Assembly (NCBI RefSeq): GCF_001625195.1
Contig: NC_054391.1
Coordinates: 8,074,552 to 8,138,551, forward strand
Length of the DNA: 64,000 nt
Source: Drechmeria coniospora
Taxonomy: Eukaryota > Ascomycota > Sordariomycetes > Hypocreales > Ophiocordycipitaceae
Reading direction: 5' to 3'
A program made the position numbers and the translations under genes. Below, one piece after another: positions 32,298-45,569 of the stretch; position 1 is the first letter of the stretch; every line of letters starts with the position of its first letter. A model generated the notes under the pieces. It searched no databases. It was not told the DNA's origin and saw nothing but the letters and a program-made list of their open reading frames with translations.

Positions 32298-35200
32298 ATA
32301 GATCCTACTAACTAAGGTTAAAAGATTAACCTATTGGAGATTAAAAAATATCTATAGGTACAATAAATACAGATTAACGAACTATTACAGTAACTTAATA
32401 CTATTATCCTATAGATATAAGAATACCTAAATATTATTAAGTTAATACTTAGTGCTAGTACTACTATTACTAAGATAGAGGATACCTACTCTAACTATAC
32501 CCTAAACAAAAAGGTATTTTAATTCCCGGAATATACAAAACTTAAAGGTACTAAGAACTATAAGTTATAGGAGCAATCCCTATTAATTTAACTCCAAGCT
32601 CTTAACCTAAAAGGCTTTTTAGATAAGCCCTTAATTACTTTTAGCTTTTTAAGCAGAAATTAGGCTAATTTACTTATACTACTACAAGATAGTTACTCGA
32701 AAGAAATCTTAGAATTAACTATATATATTAAAATTCCAGCCGATATTTTCTTACTATTAAAAAAGTATTACTCTAAAGGTTATAAAGCTAAACGCTTTAA
32801 CCTATATAAGGCCTATTATAACCTTTCATTCAAGGGGTATAAAGGAATACTTAATATATTTACTACTAAATTTAATAGTCGACTTACTAGGCTATAACTA
32901 ACCAGCGTAACAATTAATCCATTAGATTAAACTAATTATTACCTTATAATAGTTAAACCTATATTTCTACAATAGGTCGCTATATAGAATAGTACCCTTA
33001 TATCTTCTTAAGCCCTAGGACTCTAAACGGATATCCTTAACCTATAATATCTTATGGCTAACCTACTAAAAGAAAACTCTAGTACTACTAGATTCAATAC
33101 ATTTAGTTACTAGGTATCCTAAGTACCTAAGAAAAAGAAGAAAGGAAACAGATCTACTAAATCCAGTCAACTCAATTAATCCAACAAAACAAGCCAATCC
33201 AACAAAATAAGCCAATCCAGCCAAATAAGCCAATGCAATAAATCTAACTAATCGACTAAGTAACTAAAGGATACTACTAATTTCCTAGTTAGTAACTATA
33301 GCCTAACTACCGGCTGTATGGACTTGCCTAATTTCTATTAAGAATTAGATACTAATTCTAACTCTATATAAGAATTAGAAATATTACCTAACTTAGGTAA
33401 TATTAGTATACTATATAGTATTACTAATACTAATATATACTATATGGGCCTACTCTATAATGCTAGCTTAACCTGCTATTTGATAAATAATCGGTTTAAG
33501 TTTATAACTTTTCGACTAATTACAAAATCCTAAGCAAAACTAATTACTACTAAAGGTAGACCAATATACCCTAGTAGAATTGGAACTATAGAATTTATAG
33601 TATTAATTAATACCAATCCACTAACCTATAGTACTCTTATACTATAAGAAGCACTATATAATCCGAAACTAAAAGTTAATATTATTAGTAGGATATAACA
33701 CTACCGATTAGGGGGAACGCTTAATAAGCAGTCCTTATATAACTCGAACCGAAAAATATATAGCCTACTTAACTTCTAAAGGTATAGCTTCTTCCTACAA
33801 TAAGAAGGCCTAGATATACCCTATCTAAAAAAACCAACCTCAGCTTACTTAAGCTACTATAGTAGCTATAGAATAATAGTAGAAATTTCCTTACAGTAAC
33901 CTTCCTAGGCCAATAAGGCAGAAGACTAGTCGGTACCTAAATTGGTACCTAGGTCGGTACCTAGATCGGTACTTAGGTCGGTACCTAGATCGGTACCTAG
34001 GTCGGCACCTAGATCAGTACCTAGGTCGGTACCTAAATCGGTACCTAGGTCAGTACTTAGTCCAGTACCGAGACTAGGACCTAGACTAGGACTAGGTCCT
34101 AGCCTAACTACTAGTTCGGCTAACCCAAGGGACCTTACTAAGGCTACCCTATATAAAGACCCTATAGAGGACCCGATCCCTATAGAGGCAATAGACCTAC
34201 TAGTAGTCCCTACTGCTAGTACTAAGTGTAAGGCGCGCTACAGGCGTGTAGGCCTTATCAGCGAATGTGAGGTGCAGTACCTGCACTAAGTGCGGATACT
34301 AGCGGATCTTTTGACAGTTTGGCCATTTGGTCTAACGGTTAACTGGTCTATTGTCCATATGGGCACACCTCCCCATATGTATTACACTAAGGAACAGGCT
34401 ATTCCGACTACTAGTACGGAATTCAGCAACTAGTCTTACCAAAGACTACTACAATAAGTAGGCATCTAGCATATTAGACTAGGATATATTAGTCTGCTAT
34501 TATTAAAAAAGACTAGTAAGATTACTAGTAGGTTACCTAACTTTTTATCTATTAAGGTTACCGATTTTCAATACCCTACCTATATATGGGCAAAATCTAC
34601 CAAACGCTAATTAAGGGATCTAATCGAAAATCCAAACTATATACTTAACTTAATCGAAGGGGATATATTTAGGATTAAACCTATATCCTACAATCGAAAG
34701 TCTACTGGACTAATCCTTATCGATTGCAAATCCTAATTCCGTTAGGTATATATCCTACCCAATAAGGAAGGACTAATAATTCTCTAGGCTATAAAGAACT
34801 TCTTTTAAAGCCTAAAAATATACTATAGCCGTTACCCAAAAAGGCTATTTTTTAATAGAGGACCTAAAATTAATATACTACTTTAGGACTAGTTAGGTAC
34901 TAAAGGAATACTATTTAATACATCTTACCTATATACCCCCAAACAAAATGGACTTACCGAACGGTCTATACGAGTTATTCTGGACCGGCTATAAGTAACT
35001 ATAATCTAGGCTAGCCTCCTACTATTCCTCTGGTCTGCTATACTTCCTACTATAGTTAACCTAGTTAACTATACTGCAATTACCAATAGGGATCTAAGCC
35101 CTTACCAATTGCTTAAGCAGGAGTTACAAGGGCTAGAAATACTATTAAACCTTATAGCCTATAAGGCTATTAGTACCTACTGCAAAGTCCTAATCCCTTA

Positions 35201-37485
35201 CTAGAAATGGATTTAAAGTACTAAATTAATACAATGCACAGAACCAGTAAGGCTACTAGTAACGCTAGGTTTAAAAATATACCTTATATATATACCTTCT
35301 AGAAGGGCAGTTACAAAAACTACCTTCCTTAAAGTCCTAAAAGGTATTGGCCCTATCTCCTAAGGACTTTAATAACTACTAAGTCCTAGTCTCTAAGGAC
35401 TAGAGTTAGAGGGGGAAATTAAAATAAAAGACTATATCTCGTAAAATACCTCTAGTCCTCTAATACCTAGGGAGACAAAGGGGGCCAACGGACCTACTAG
35501 TCCTACTAAGACCAGTAGGTTGCAAGGAACTAACGGACCTACTAGTCCTACTAGGACCAGTAAGTTGCAAGGAATCAACGGACCTACTAGCCCTACTAGG
35601 GCTAGTAGACCTACTAGTCCTACTAGGACCAGTAGGTTGCAAGGAGCCAACGGACTAACTAGTCCTACTAGGACTAGCGCAATAAAGGGGGTACTAGCCT
35701 AACTAATAGAGGATTTACTAAATACCTCTCTTCTAGATACACTAGAACCAGAAGACAACCCTAACCTAATGGATCTCAACCTAGCGTATTGGATCCAGGA
35801 CCTATACTACTAAGCTAAGGCAAAGCAACTACTAAATAGTAGTAAGCCTACTAGCTAGAAACAGGTACTTAAGTCAGACAATAAAGACTAGTAGATAAGT
35901 ACTATATTCTCGGAATTCCAGTAGCTTATCTAGGTAGGGGTATTTTATTTTATTCCCCTTTAAGAAATACTAACTAGTAGATAACTTTTAAAAAGCCAAC
36001 TTATACTATAAGTTAAAAAGGATTAGTAAAATAACCCTATTAAATTTAAGATACAACTAGTAGCTAAGGGATTTATGCAAATTAAAGGCCTTAATTATAT
36101 TAAGACCTTTATAACTATTAGTATTCTACCTACCTAGAAGATACTACTAGCCTTAGCCGCCTAAAATAACTAGTATATTAAATAGATTAACTTTATTAGT
36201 ACTTTCCTAAACAGTAAGCTACCCGAAGTTAATTACCTTAAAATTCCTAAGGGACTGGAAGTATTTATTAGTCTTAATAAGACTAATAATTTAGCTAAGC
36301 TACTAGCTAAGCTAGGCTATAACCTAATAGTTAAATAAGGTATCCTTTTGAAAAAGGTACTCTACGGCCTAAAATAAGGACCTAAAGAGCAGTAGGAGGT
36401 ACTTACTAAACTGCTATAACAATACGGATATAGCCCTTTAGTATATAATCCGGCTATCTACTATAACAGTACTACTAGTACTTATATAGTTAGCTATATC
36501 GATAACTACCTACTTATTGGACTAAACCTTATATATATTAATAGGTTAAAACAATAACTATATAAGGTCTACCTAATTAAAGACCACAAATAGGCCGCCT
36601 TCTTCCTAAGCGTATAAATTAATCAAAGAACTAAGAGTATTACTCTTAGTTAAAAAGGGTATATTAAGGAAACCCTATTCCGATTTAGGTTAAAGGAGGC
36701 TAAGGTAGTAGCAATACTACTATAGCTAGAAGTACTTTAGTAAGCTACTATAATACCTCTTACTCCCTTATCTACAACCGACGAACTAATATACTAATAA
36801 ATAGTAGGGACTTTAATATACCTTATGCTATTAACCCGACTAAATATAGCCTTTGCAATCCAATAGCTATCTTAGTATATATACTAGGCTACTAGCCTAT
36901 AGCTATTAGTTAGTAAGAACCTTCTTTAATATCTAAAAGGAACTATAGACCTAGCTATCTACTACTAGTTTAAGCCTATAGTATTTAATCTACTTGGATT
37001 TTCTAATAGTAACTTTATAGGTAACTTAGACTCCTCTAAGTCTACCTATAGGTACCTCTTTACCTTAGTAGGTAGACCAATCTACTAGAAATCAAAAAGG
37101 GCTAATACTATTACTCTTTCTACTATAAAGGTAGAATCGGATACCCTACTGAAAGCTATTTGGGAACTTAAATAGCTAGATAGTTTATTTACAGAAATAG
37201 GTAAGGGTTTTAAAAAGCCTATCCTACTTTTATATAATAATAATAAATCTATCTCTAACGCTAATAATCCTAATTAGTATAACTAAATAAAGTATATACT
37301 GTTAAAGTTCCAATATATTCGGTAAGAAGCAGTAAACGGACTAGCTAAAATTAGTTACCTGAACACTAAGTCTATACCTACCAATAGCCTTACTAAGGCC
37401 CTTACCGCTAATCTCTTCTAATACTACCTTAACCTACTAGGTCTCCAAGGGATCCCTATTTAGCAGTAGTTATACTAGCTAAATA
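32298..37485 (+). pseudogene. Copia C gag-pol, RIP-inactivated
   Basis: The start codon is mutated to ATA (32298-32300). The order is gag, a Lys/Asn-rich basic segment near 33130-33250 in place of a zinc knuckle, protease, PRSV linker (about 33942-34065), integrase (PYTPKQNGLTERS at about 34935-34970), PTSPTRTSR-type linker (about 35490-35670), RT and RNase H. In this copy the second linker is interrupted by LQG.NG units and has a longer period. The PRSV linker and integrase start stay open for 115 codons until the MITE. Confidence 0.82.
34226..34387 (+). mobile_element. MITE-like insertion (162 bp) with tRNA-like box
   Basis: It interrupts copia C where other copies read gtactaaggaac without a break. 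The ends are short inverted repeats, GTGTAA...TTACAC, flanked by taa on both sides (34223-34225 and 34388-34390). The interior is GC-rich and unmutated. It has a hairpin CATATGGG...CCCATATG, a second one GTGCAG-ta-CCTGCAC, and TGGTCTAACGG (34328-34338), which resembles a tRNA A box. No coding potential is seen. Confidence 0.75.
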
Positions 37486-37492
37486 GAGGGGG

Positions 37493-37522
37493 TATTAAAA
37501 TATTAGTATTTATACTAGTAAG
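37493..37522 (+). repeat. First 30 bp of the copia C 3' LTR
   Basis: Starts TATTAAAATATTAG directly after the polypurine tract and is broken at gtaag by copia D. Confidence 0.85.
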
Positions 37523-38259
37523 TCTTTGCAATTAATGCGCAAGAGGAGGGGATAGTAGAAGTATATCGCACAGACTAGTAAATTAATTATACTGTTAGTA
37601 ACAGCAATAAGGGAAGTACTAGTTAGTAACTAGGTAAGAGTGCATAATTGGTAGTACTAAATTATATAAACGAATGCGATTCTTTCTTCTAGCTATAGTA
37701 TAGGAAAAGAGCGGCTATTTATATCTATAGAATAATCCCTAATAACGGCTTTATCGGAGATTCTATCGTAGATTAAAGGCGCTATTGTACTATAGCTTAA
37801 ATGGCTGAAACTATTATACAGTTGGATAACTATTTTAGTTACTTGTTAGTTGACTGCTTCCGTTATAAGGTTGGATGGATTGTTTTAGTTATTAGCTTAG
37901 CTAATTCTATTATATAATGAATGGGTGGTCCGGCCTAAGTTAGTATTGTGGGCTGGTAAGCGCTAGTAGCGATTGGGAGAGCAGTAATTATCGTTCCGAT
38001 TAATTAGCTTTAGTAGTCGACTGGCTACTATATGTGTAGGTTATATTGCAGTAGTGAGTTAGTTGGTAGTAGTACTGCCGTATGTCGCTCCGAGTTATAG
38101 TTCGGAGAAGTAGTATATTGTATACTATTAGTTAACTTAATATACTTACTAATACTTGCAGTATGGTATAGCATCCGTACTAGTAGTACTAGTACTAATA
38201 CTAATAGGATAGTATCCTATTTAGGTAGTCTTACTAGTATAAATACCAGTATTTTAATA
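37523..38259 (-). repeat. 3' LTR of copia D (LTR-1, 737 bp)
   Basis: Starts TCTTTGCAATTAATGCGC and ends TTTTAATA, followed by the complement of the polypurine tract. Confidence 0.92.
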
Positions 38260-38269
38260 CTCCCTCTAT

Positions 38270-41200
38270 TTAGTTAGTATAACTACTACTAAATGGGGAT
38301 TCCTTGGAGACCTAGTAGGCTAAGGTAGCGTTGGAAGAGATTAGCAGTAAGAGCCTTAGTAAGGCTATCGGTAGGTATAGACTTGGTATTCAGGTAGCTG
38401 ATTTTGGCTAGTCCGTTAGTTGCTTCTTACCGTATATACTGGAACTTTAGCAATATATACTTTGTTTGGTTATACTAATTAGGGTTATTGGCATTAGAGA
38501 TAGATCCATTATTGTTATATAATAGTGGAATAGGTTTTTGGAGACCTTTGCCTATTTTAGTAAATAGACTATCTAGCTATTTAAGTTCCCGAATAGCTTC
38601 CATTAGGGTATCCGATTCTACCTTTACGGTAGAAAGAGCAATAGTACTAGCCCTTTTTGATTTCCAGTAGATAGGTCCGCCTGCTAAGGTGAAGAGGTAC
38701 CTATAGGTTGACTTAAAGGAATCTAAGTTACCTGCAAAATCGCTATTAGAAAATCCAGATAAATTGGGTACTGGAGACTTAGACCTAGACCAATAGCAAA
38801 TAGCTAGGTCTATAGTTCCTTTTAAATATCGAAGAAGGTTCTTGCCAGCTGATAGCTGTAGGCTAGTAGCTTAGTGCATATACCGAGATAGCTATTGTAT
38901 TGCAAAGGCTATATTTAGTCGGGTTAATAGCATAAGGTATATTAGAGTCCCTACTATTTGTTGGTATACTAGTTGGTCGGTATCGGACAAAGGAGGAAGG
39001 GGTATAGTAATAGCCTGTTTAAGTACCCCTAGCTGTAGTGGAATTACTACTGCCTTGGCCTCCGTTAGCCCAAATCGGGATAGGGCTTCCTCGATATACC
39101 CTTTTTGACTAAAAGTAATTCCCTTAGTTGTTCGACTAATCTGTACGCCTAGGAAGAAAGTAGCCTGCCCGTAGTCTTTAATTGGGTAAACCTTGTGTAG
39201 TTGTTTTAGCTGGTTAATATATGCAAGGTCTGGTCTAATAAGTAGGCAATCGTTGATATAGCTAACTATATAAGTACTAGTAGTACTATTATAGTAGATA
39301 GCCGGATTAGATATAAGAGGGCTATATCCGTATTGTTGTAGTAGTTTGGCTAGTGCCTCCTGCTACTCTCTAGGTCCTTGTTTTAGACCGTAGAGTGCCC
39401 TTTTTAAAAGGATACCTTGTTTAACTGCTGGGTTGTAGCCTAGCTTAGCTAGTAGCTTAGCTAAGTTATTATTCTTATTAAGACTAATAAATACTTTTAG
39501 TCCCTTGGGAATTTTAAGATAATTGACTTTAGGTAGCTTACTGTTTAGGAAGGCACTAATAAAGTTAATTTGCTTGACGTACTAGTTATTTTAGGCAGCT
39601 AGGGCTAATAGTATCCTCTAGGTAGGTAGAATGCTAGTAGTTGCAAAAGTCTTTATATAGTTAAGGCCTTTAATTTGTATAAATCCCTTAGCTACTAGTC
39701 GTACCTTAAATTTAATAGGGTTATTTTACTAATCCTTTTTAACTCATAGTATAAGTCTACTTTTCAGAAGTCTCCGACCAGTTAGTATTTCTTTAAGAGG
39801 AATAAAGTAGAATACCCCTGCCTGGATAAGTTGCTGGAATTCTAAGAATATAGTACTTATCTACTAGTCTTTGTTGTTTAACTTAAGTACCTGTTTCCAG
39901 TTAGTAGGCTTGCTGCTAATTAGTATTTGCTTTACTTTGGCTTAGTAGTATAGGTCCTGGATCCAATACGTTAGGTTAAGATCTATTAGGTTAGGGTTGT
40001 CTTTTAGTTCTGGTGCATCTGGAAGGGAGGTATTTAGTAGATCCTCTATTAGCTGGGCTAGGACCCCCTCTGTTATACTAGTCCTAGTAGGATTAGTTGG
40101 TCCGTTGGCTTTTTGCAGCCTACTGGTCCTAGTAGGTCTAGTAGGTCTACTGGTCCTAGTAGGTCTGCTAGTCCTAGTAGGACTAGTAGGTCTACTGGTC
40201 CTAGTAGGACTGGTAGGTCTACTGGTCCCAGTAGGACTAGTAAGTCTATTGACCCCCTCTGTCTCCCTAGGTGTTTGGGGACTAAAGGTAGTTTGTAAGA
40301 TATAATCTTCTATCTTAATTTCCCCCTCTAACTCTAGTCCTTAGGGACTAGGACTTAGTAGTCGTTAAAGTCCTTGGGAGATAGGGCCAATACCTTTTAG
40401 GATTTTTAGGAAGGTAGTTTTTGTAACTGCCCTTCTGGAAGGTATATATATAAGGTATATTTTTGAACCTAGCGTTGCTAGTAGCCTTACTGGTTCTGTG
40501 CGTTATGCTAATTTAGTACTTTGAATCTATTTCTGATAAGGGATTAGGACTTTGCAGTAGGCACTAATAGCCTTATAGGCTGTAAGGTTTAGTAGTATTT
40601 TTAGCCCTTATAGTTCCTGCTTAAGCAATTAGTAGGGGTTTAGGTCCCTATTGGTAATTATAGTATAGTTAATTAGGTTAACTATAGCAGGAAGTATAGT
40701 AGACTAAAGGAGAAGTAGGAGGCTAGCCTAAATTATAGTTACTTATAGCCGGTTTAGGATAACTTGTATAGACCGTTCGGTAAGTCCGTTTTGTTTGGGG
40801 GTATACGGGTAAGACGTATCGACTAGTATTCCTTTAGTACCTAGCTAGTCTTGTAACAATATATTAATTTTAGGTCCTTTATTATAGAATAGCCTTTTTG
40901 GATAACGGCTATAGTATGTTTTTAGGCTTTAAAAGAAGTTCTTTATAGCCTGGAGAATTGTTGGTCCTTCCTTATTGGGTAGGATATATACCTAACGGAA
41001 TTGGGATTTTAGATTAATTAGTATTAATCCAATAGATTTTCGATTATAGGATATAGGTTTAATCCTAAATGTATCCCCTTTAATTGAGTTAAGTATATAG
41101 TCTGGGTTCTTAATTGGTTCCCTTAACTGGCGTTTTGTAGATTTTGCCCGTATATAAGCAATGCATTAGAAGTCGGTAACCTTAATAGATATAAAGTTAG

Positions 41201-43202
41201 GTAGCCTATTAGTAATTTTACTAGTCTTTTTCAAAAGTAGTAAACTAATATGTCCTAGTCGTATGTACTAAATGCCTGCTTGTTGCAATAGTCTTTAGTA
41301 AGACTGGTTGCTGGATTCTGTACTGGTAGTCGGAATAGCCTGTTCCTTAGTACTAGTAGTTAGGGCTACTAGTAGGTCTGTTACCTCTATAGGGACTGGG
41401 TCCTCTATAGGGTCTTTATATAAGGTAGCCTTAGTAAGGTCCCTTATACTAGCCGAACTGGTAGTTGGGCTAGGACCTGGTCTTGGTTTAGGTCCCGGTC
41501 TTGGTACAGGACTAGGTACCGACTTAGGTACCAATCTAGGTACCGACCTAGGCACCGATCTAGGTGCCGACCTAGGCACCGATCTAGGTGTCGTATAGTC
41601 TTCTGCCTTGTTGGCCCAGGAAGGTTATTGCGTAGGAATTTCTACTATAATTCCGTAACTGCTATAGTAGCAGAAGTAGGCTGAATCCGACTTATTTAAG
41701 GTAGGTGTATCTAGACCTTCTTGTTGTAGGAAGAAGCTATGCCTTTATAAGTTTAGTAGGCCGTATACTTTTCGGTTCGAGTTATATAGGGATTCCTTAA
41801 TAAGTGTTCCCCCTAATCTATAGTAATATATCCTACTAATAATATTAACTTCTAGCTTCGGAATATATAGTACCTCCTTTAGTATAAGTATACTATAGGT
41901 TAGTAGGTTAGTATTAATTAATACTGTAAATTCTGTATTTCTAATTCTACTAGGGTAGATAGGACTACCTCTAGTTGTAATTGGTTTTAACTAGGATTTT
42001 GCAATTAGTCGGAAATTTAAAAACTTAGACCGATTATTTACTAAATAGCAGGTTAAGTTAGTATTATAGATTAGGCCCTAATTGTATACATTAGTATTAG
42101 TAATACTATATAGTGTACCGATATTATCTAAGTTGGGTAATATCTCCAATTCTTATGTAGAATTGGTATCTAATTCTTAGTAGGAATTAGGTAAGTCCAT
42201 ATAGCTAACAGTTAGGCTATAGTTACTAACTAGGAAACTAATAGTATCCTTTGGTTGCTTAGTCGATTGGTTGGATTTATTTAGTTTCTTGGATTGAATT
42301 AATTTATTGGATTAACTCGATTAGTTAGATTTATTGAACTTATTTTCCTTTTTCTTTTTCTTAGGTCCTTAAGATATCTAGTAACTAAATGTATTCGTTC
42401 CAGTAGTACTGGGGTTTCGATTTTCTTTCAGTAGGTTAGCTATAAGGTATTATAGGTTAAAGATATCCGATTTAAGTCCTAGGGCTCTAGAAGATATAAG
42501 GTTATTTTCCTAAATAGCTACCTATTGTAGAAATATAGGTTTAACTATTGCAAGATAATAACTAGTTTAGTTTAATGGATTAATTATTGCACCGGCTAGT
42601 AGTAGCTTAGTAAGTCGACTGTTAAACTTAGTATTAAATGCGTTAAGTATTCCTTTATACCCCTTAAATATAAGGTTATAGTAGGCCTTGTATAGGTTAG
42701 AACGTTTATTTTTATATCCTTTGCAGTAATACTTCTTCAGTAGTAAATAAATTTAGGTTAGAGTTTTAATATATATAGTTAATGCTAAGATTTCTTTCGA
42801 ATAACTATCCCGTAGTAGTATAAGTAAATTGGCCTAATTCCTATCTAAAAAGCTTAATGCAATTAAGGGCTTATCTAGAAAGCCTTCCAGATTAAGAGCT
42901 TAAAGTTATATTGCTAGGGATTGCTCCTATAGCTTATAGTTTTTAGTACCTTTAAGTTTTATATATTTAGGGAAGTTAAATACCTTTTTATTTAACGCAT
43001 AATTAGCATAGGAATCCTTTACCCTATTGTTACTAGCAGTACTAGTACTAAGGGTAGACTCTATTAAATCTAGTTGTTCTTATATCCTTGGGACTACAGT
43101 ATTAAGTTACTGTAGTAGTTTATTGATTTACGTTTATTATTCCCGAAGATATTTTTCAATTTCCAACAAGTTAGTATTCTAACCTTAGTTGTTAGGATCC
43201 AT
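38270..43202 (-). pseudogene. Copia D gag-pol, RIP-inactivated
   Basis: ATG at 43202 (start MDPNN, with the sixth codon now TAA). Readable landmarks on the minus strand are: protease region near 42040, PRSV linker (41513-41590), integrase with SYPYTPKQNGLTERSIQ (about 40780-40830), second linker (40080-40255), RT core KVRLVAKGFIQIKGLNYIKTF, catalytic SYINDCLLI (YxDD with one Asp changed to Asn), LGVQI, and RNase H TYRYLFTLAGGPIYQKSKR. Most stops are TAG. It is inactive. Confidence 0.85.
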
Positions 43203-43659
43203 TTTCTAGTTAGTAACTAGATTCTAGTCTTACTTTACTTACCTAGCTAGTAATACTAGCAGTTAGGTCTCCTACTAGTAGTACTAGTAGGAAGAGGAGC
43301 CGTAGCTTAAAGACAACTAAGCGTTACTAGTAGTACTAGTAGAAATAAGAACTATAGCTTAGAGATAACCAAGCGTTACTAGTAGTACTAGTAGGTAACT
43401 TAGTAGGTTACAGAGTTCGACCAAGAATTACTAGTAGTACTAGTAGGTTACAGAAGTTAATTAATCGTTACCAGTAGTACTAGTAGGTAACTTAGTAAGT
43501 TCCTAAGTTAGACTAAGAGTTACTAGTAGTACTAGTAGGTAACTTAATAAGTTATAATAGTCGTTCTTATGCAATTTACCAGTAGTACTAGTAGGCAACT
43601 TAGTAAGTCGTACAGATTAATTCTAGGGGATTAATTATAGTCCTTCCGGGCTTATAACC
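43203..43659 (-). repeat. Copia D leader with stem-loop repeats
   Basis: Seven or so units carry actagtagtactagtagg, several followed by gtaactta-g/a-taagttac-type inverted repeats (for example at about 43487 and 43537). The mutated primer site ccgggcttataacc abuts the 5' LTR. Confidence 0.8.
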
Positions 43660-44396
43660 TCTTTGCAATTAATGCGCAAGAGGAGGGAATAGTAGAAGTA
43701 TATCGCACGGACTAGTAAATTAATTATACTGTTAGTAATAGCAATAAGGGAAGTACTAGTTAGTAACTGGGCAAGAGTATATAATTAGTAGTACTAAATT
43801 ATATAAACGAATGCAATTCTTTCTTCTAGCTACAGTACAGGAAAAGAGCGGCTATTTATATCTATAGAACAATCCCCAATAACAGCTTTATCGGAGATTC
43901 TATCGTAGATTAAAGGCACTATTGTACTATGGCTTAAATAGCTAAAACCATTATACAGTTGGATAACTGTTTTAGTTACTCGTTAGTTAACTGCTTCCGT
44001 TATAAGGTTGGATGGATTGTTTCAGTTATTAGGTTGGCTAAATCTATCACATAATAAATAGGTAGTCCGGCCTAAGTTAGTATTGTGGGCTAGCAAGCGC
44101 TAGTAGCGATTGGGAGAGCAGCAATTGTCGTTCCGATCAATTGGCTCCAGTAGTCGACTGGCTACCATATATATAGGTCACATTGCAGTAGTAAGTTAGT
44201 CGGTAGTAGTACTACCGTATGTCGCTCCGAGTCATAGTTCGGAGAAGTAGTATATTGTATACTATTAGTCAACTCAATATACTTACTAATACTCGCAGTA
44301 TAGTATAGCATCCGTACTAGTAGTACTAGTACTAATACTAATAGGATAGTATCCTATTTAGGTAGTCTTACTAGTATAAATACTAGTATTTTAACA
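43660..44396 (-). repeat. 5' LTR of copia D (LTR-1, 737 bp)
   Basis: Ends TTTTAACA at the duplicated gtaag. The plus-strand start is TCTTTGCAATTAATGCGC. Confidence 0.92.
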
Positions 44397-44401
44397 GTAA
44401 G

Positions 44402-45069
44402 ACTACCTAAATAGGATAATATCCTATTGTTACTAGTAGTACTACTATTAGTAAAGATACTATACTATACTGTAAGTATTAGTAAGTATATTAAGTTAAC
44501 TAATAGTATACAATATACTACTTCTCCGAACTACTACTTAGAACGACTAACGGCAGTACTACTACCGGCTAACTTACTACTATAATACAACTTATATACA
44601 TAGTAGCCAGTTAACTACAGGAGCTAATTAATCGGAATAACAATTACCGCTCTCCTAATCGCTACTAGCTATTACCAGCCTATAGTACTACTGCAGGCAA
44701 TCAAACTATTATATAACCGAAACAGCAATTAAACTATTATATAACCAAATAGGCAATTAAACTATTATACAACCAAATAGGCAATTAAACCATTATATAA
44801 CTAAACGGGCAATCAAACTATAGTATAACTATATAGCTACAATCTGGACCTATAAGGTACTACTCTATAGGTATAAATAGCTATACTTCCCTTGTACTTT
44901 AGGTAGAAGAATAATCGCATTTATTTGTATAATTTGGTACTACTAATTATACACTCTTGCCTAGTTACTAACTAGTACCCCTTATGCTATTACTAACAGC
45001 TTGATTGATTCCCTGGTCCGTATAATATACTTCTACTACCCCCTCCTCTTGCGCATCCAAATTGCAAGA
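44402..45069 (+). repeat. Remainder of the copia C 3' LTR (LTR-2)
   Basis: Continues the LTR interrupted at 37522 (actacctaaatagg...) and ends ATTGCAAGA at the duplicated atata. It contains three to four 'caaataggcaattaaact' tandem units at about 44700-44815. Confidence 0.88.
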
Positions 45070-45105
45070 ATATATATACCTAGTAACTACCTATAAATAG
45101 AATAA

Positions 45106-45276
45106 TATTATGGTATTAGGCTTTGCCCGATATACAAGAACGAAGGGAACCAAGGGACCTACTAGGAAGTACGCATACAACTAGAAGCCCTAGTTGCTAA
45201 GTAGTTTTCCCTCCTTTAAGTCTTTTAATAAATATTATTAAGAGTCCTAGAGCAGTCGCCTAGCGACTCCATAACA
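45106..45276 (+). repeat. LTR170 element in the gypsy 3' region (171 bp)
   Basis: Starts TATTATGGTATTAGGC and ends GACTCCATAACA, with TSD aataa (45101-45105 and 45277-45281). Confidence 0.88.
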
Positions 45277-45364
45277 AATAAAGGTAATAACTTGAAAAAA
45301 AAAGAATAAGAAAGTTATTAGGTTAATTAAGAACTACTAGAGAAATTAGGAAAGGAGGAGGATA

Positions 45365-45564
45365 TATTATAATATTAGGCTTTACCTAATAAAGCTATAT
45401 CCTAGGATAGAGTTATATACTACTATATATAACTTATATCCTATAACGAAGCAGGCATTAGAGTATAAGTACTCTAATGCCTAGTACCTAAGTTAGTATT
45501 CTATAGATTTCTTAATAACTATTTCCGACCACTAGATACTAATAGTACTAGTAACTCTATAACA
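45365..45564 (+). repeat. 3' LTR of the gypsy element (LTR200)
   Basis: Preceded by the polypurine tract at 45349-45363 and followed by gctag, the target duplication. It is similar in sequence and damage to the 5' LTR at 22176-22376. Confidence 0.88.
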
Positions 45565-45569
45565 GCTAG

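Larger units (their letters stand above)
37523..44396 (-). mobile_element. Ty1/copia retrotransposon D (LTR-1), complete
   Basis: 6874 bp. LTRs of 737 bp each lie at 37523-38259 and 43660-44396. The TSD is gtaag (37518-37522 and 44397-44401). It is inserted in the 3' LTR of copia C. It is moderately RIP-mutated and keeps the gag ATG. Confidence 0.93.
31124..45069 (+). mobile_element. Ty1/copia retrotransposon C (LTR-2), plus orientation
   Basis: The 5' LTR is 31124-31821 and the 3' LTR is 37493-37522 plus 44402-45069 (split by copia D). The TSD is atata (31119-31123 and 45070-45074). The primer site is at 31822-31835, leader repeats at 31870-32260, gag-pol from 32298, and the polypurine tract aaatagaggggg at about 37481-37492. 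A MITE-like insert sits at 34226-34387. C is itself inserted in the 3' part of the gypsy element. Confidence 0.9.
22176..45564 (+). mobile_element. Full-length Ty3/gypsy chromovirus with nested insertions
   Basis: LTRs of about 200 bp lie at 22176-22376 and 45365-45564. The 5-bp duplication is gctag (22171-22175 and 45565-45569). A polypurine tract aggaaaggaggagga sits at 45349-45363. Plus-strand order is gag (about 23650-24560), protease (about 25380-25680), RT (about 25880-26500), RNase H (about 26830-27160), integrase (about 27430-28680) and chromodomain (about 28690-28870). Removing the insertions leaves about 6.9 kb. All domains carry RIP-type stop codons. Confidence 0.9.

Noticed and set aside
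34310..34387. A tRNA gene in the MITE-like insert
   Set aside because: Only the A-box-like TGGTCTAACGG fits; no acceptor stem, anticodon arm or T-arm GGTTCGAATCC-type box follows at tRNA spacing.
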